Source of the DNA: Flexicrinis sp001567485
Lineage (GTDB): Bacteria > Chloroflexota > Anaerolineae > Aggregatilineales > Phototrophicaceae
Assembly: GCA_030263635.1 (NCBI GenBank)
Contig: SZPI01000142.1
Location: forward strand, 1-6,693
Direction: 5' to 3'
Length of the DNA stretch: 6,693 bases
Shown: piece after piece, positions 6,121 to 6,693 of the stretch
How positions within the stretch are numbered: the stretch's first letter is position 1
Layout of the letters: each line of letters begins with the position of its first letter
Translations under genes and position numbers: made by a program
Notes under the pieces: generated by a model
The model's database searches: none
Told to the model about the DNA's origin: nothing
Seen by the model: only the letters and a program-made list of their open reading frames with translations

Positions 6121-6128
6121 AACGCGGC

Positions 6129-6693
6129 ATGTACACCGTTAAACAGGTCGCGGAGCTTGCCGGCGTCAGCGTCCGCACCCTGCACCACTACGACCAGATC
6201 GGCCTGCTCAAGCCGCCGCAGATCGGGGCCAATGGCTACCGGTACTACGACGACGACGCGCTGCTGCGCTTGCAGCAAATCTTGTTCTATCGCGAGCTGG
6301 GGCTGGAACTGGCGCAGATCAACGACGTGCTGAACCGCCCCGACTTCGACGTGTTGACCGCGCTCAAGTCCCACCGGATCGCGCTGATCGAACGCGGGCG
6401 GCGGATTAGCGACCTCATCGACACCATCGACGATACGATCAAGCATCTCAGCGGGGAGGCCGGCATGAGCCGCGCGAAACTATTCAAGGGATTCAGCGAC
6501 GAGCAGCAGAAGCAGTACGAGCGTGAGGCGCGCTTGCAGTGGGATCCGCAGGTCGTCAACAGTTCGATCAAACGCTGGAACACGTACACTCCGCAGGAGC
6601 GCGACGCCATCGCTGACGAGGGCAACGCGATCTACGGCGCGATCGCCGATGCCATCGACGCCGGTCTGACGGCAGCAAGCGACGAGGCGCAGA
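6129..6693 (+). CDS. MerR-family regulator, TipA type (partial, runs off the window)
   Basis: The first 188 residues of a probable ~250-residue activator. Residues 2-21 are the MerR helix-turn-helix (YTVKQVAELAGVSVRTLHHYD), followed by the wing with GYRYY at 36-40 and helices ending in LGLELAQI. Residues about 75-110 form the long dimer helix. From about 117 (KLFKGFSDEQQKQYEREA...) the sequence matches the start of the TipAS antibiotic-recognition domain known from Streptomyces TipA, which binds thiopeptides and other hydrophobic drugs. No cysteine occurs in the visible part, so it is not a metal-sensing MerR. The thiostrepton-linking cysteine of TipA would lie beyond the window edge. The start ATG 6129 is fixed by GAGGAGG. 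It is preceded by a MerR-type promoter and contains an internal start site (see 6453-6467). Confidence 0.9.
   Translation, partial: MYTVKQVAELAGVSVRTLHHYDQIGLLKPPQIGANGYRYYDDDALLRLQQILFYRELGLELAQINDVLNRPDFDVLTALKSHRIALIERGRRISDLIDTIDDTIKHLSGEAGMSRAKLFKGFSDEQQKQYEREARLQWDPQVVNSSIKRWNTYTPQERDAIADEGNAIYGAIADAIDAGLTAASDEAQ
6453..6467 (+). promoter_or_regulatory. Possible internal translation start for a TipAS-like short form
   Basis: GGGGAGG (6453-6459) sits 5 bases before the in-frame ATG 6465 (Met113). This is the boundary between the dimer helix and the TipAS-like domain. In Streptomyces lividans tipA, the free drug-binding form TipAS is made from an in-frame internal start at about codon 110. 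The same arrangement is visible here, but use of the site is inferred. Confidence 0.45.

Noticed and set aside
6102..6128. Upstream in-frame ATG 6102 as start of the TipA-like gene
   Set aside because: It overlaps the -10 hexamer and precedes the strong GAGGAGG that serves ATG 6129; the family begins close to the helix-turn-helix.

Overview
The window is GC-rich bacterial chromosome. Its third codon positions are mostly G or C. The Thr/Pro-rich spacers in a membrane-anchored tetratricopeptide (TPR) protein, the A/T/R/E-rich tail of that protein, and the interspersed CAG-type heptad repeats resemble what is often seen in Chloroflexota (Anaerolineae-like) genomes. That placement is an inference from style, not from a phylogenetic marker.

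Layout, left to right. Positions 1-195 are a degenerate tandem array of 7-bp units. A small cytoplasmic TPR protein follows on the plus strand (309-833; an upstream GTG at 276 is possible). It converges, with only 4 bp between stop codons, on a TetR-family repressor gene on the minus strand (838-1476). Upstream of that repressor, also on the minus strand, is a class II tRNA-Ser(GGA) (1667-1751) with an extended -10 promoter and a strong intrinsic terminator of its own. Divergent from the tRNA is rocD, ornithine aminotransferase (1897-3099), with all known active-site residues in place. Directly after rocD is a second, short heptad array (3108-3156) that runs into a hairpin. Next is a 904-residue single-pass membrane protein with a small TPR-like cytoplasmic part and a large extracytoplasmic TPR array between Thr/Pro-rich linkers (3256-5970). 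The window ends inside a MerR-family gene of the TipA type (from 6129), preceded by a promoter with the long spacer and dyad expected of a MerR-controlled, self-regulated gene.

The genes do not form one pathway. Each appears to be its own transcription unit with its own promoter. rocD links ornithine to glutamate-5-semialdehyde and so to proline and arginine metabolism. The TetR and TipA-like proteins are probable ligand sensors whose regulons are not visible here. The two TPR proteins are probable scaffolds.

I found no convincing new multi-gene system. The points most worth a second look are the two heptad arrays in the same register, the TipA-like gene with both a MerR-type promoter and an internal Shine-Dalgarno/ATG at the place where TipAS starts, and the architecture of the 904-residue protein.
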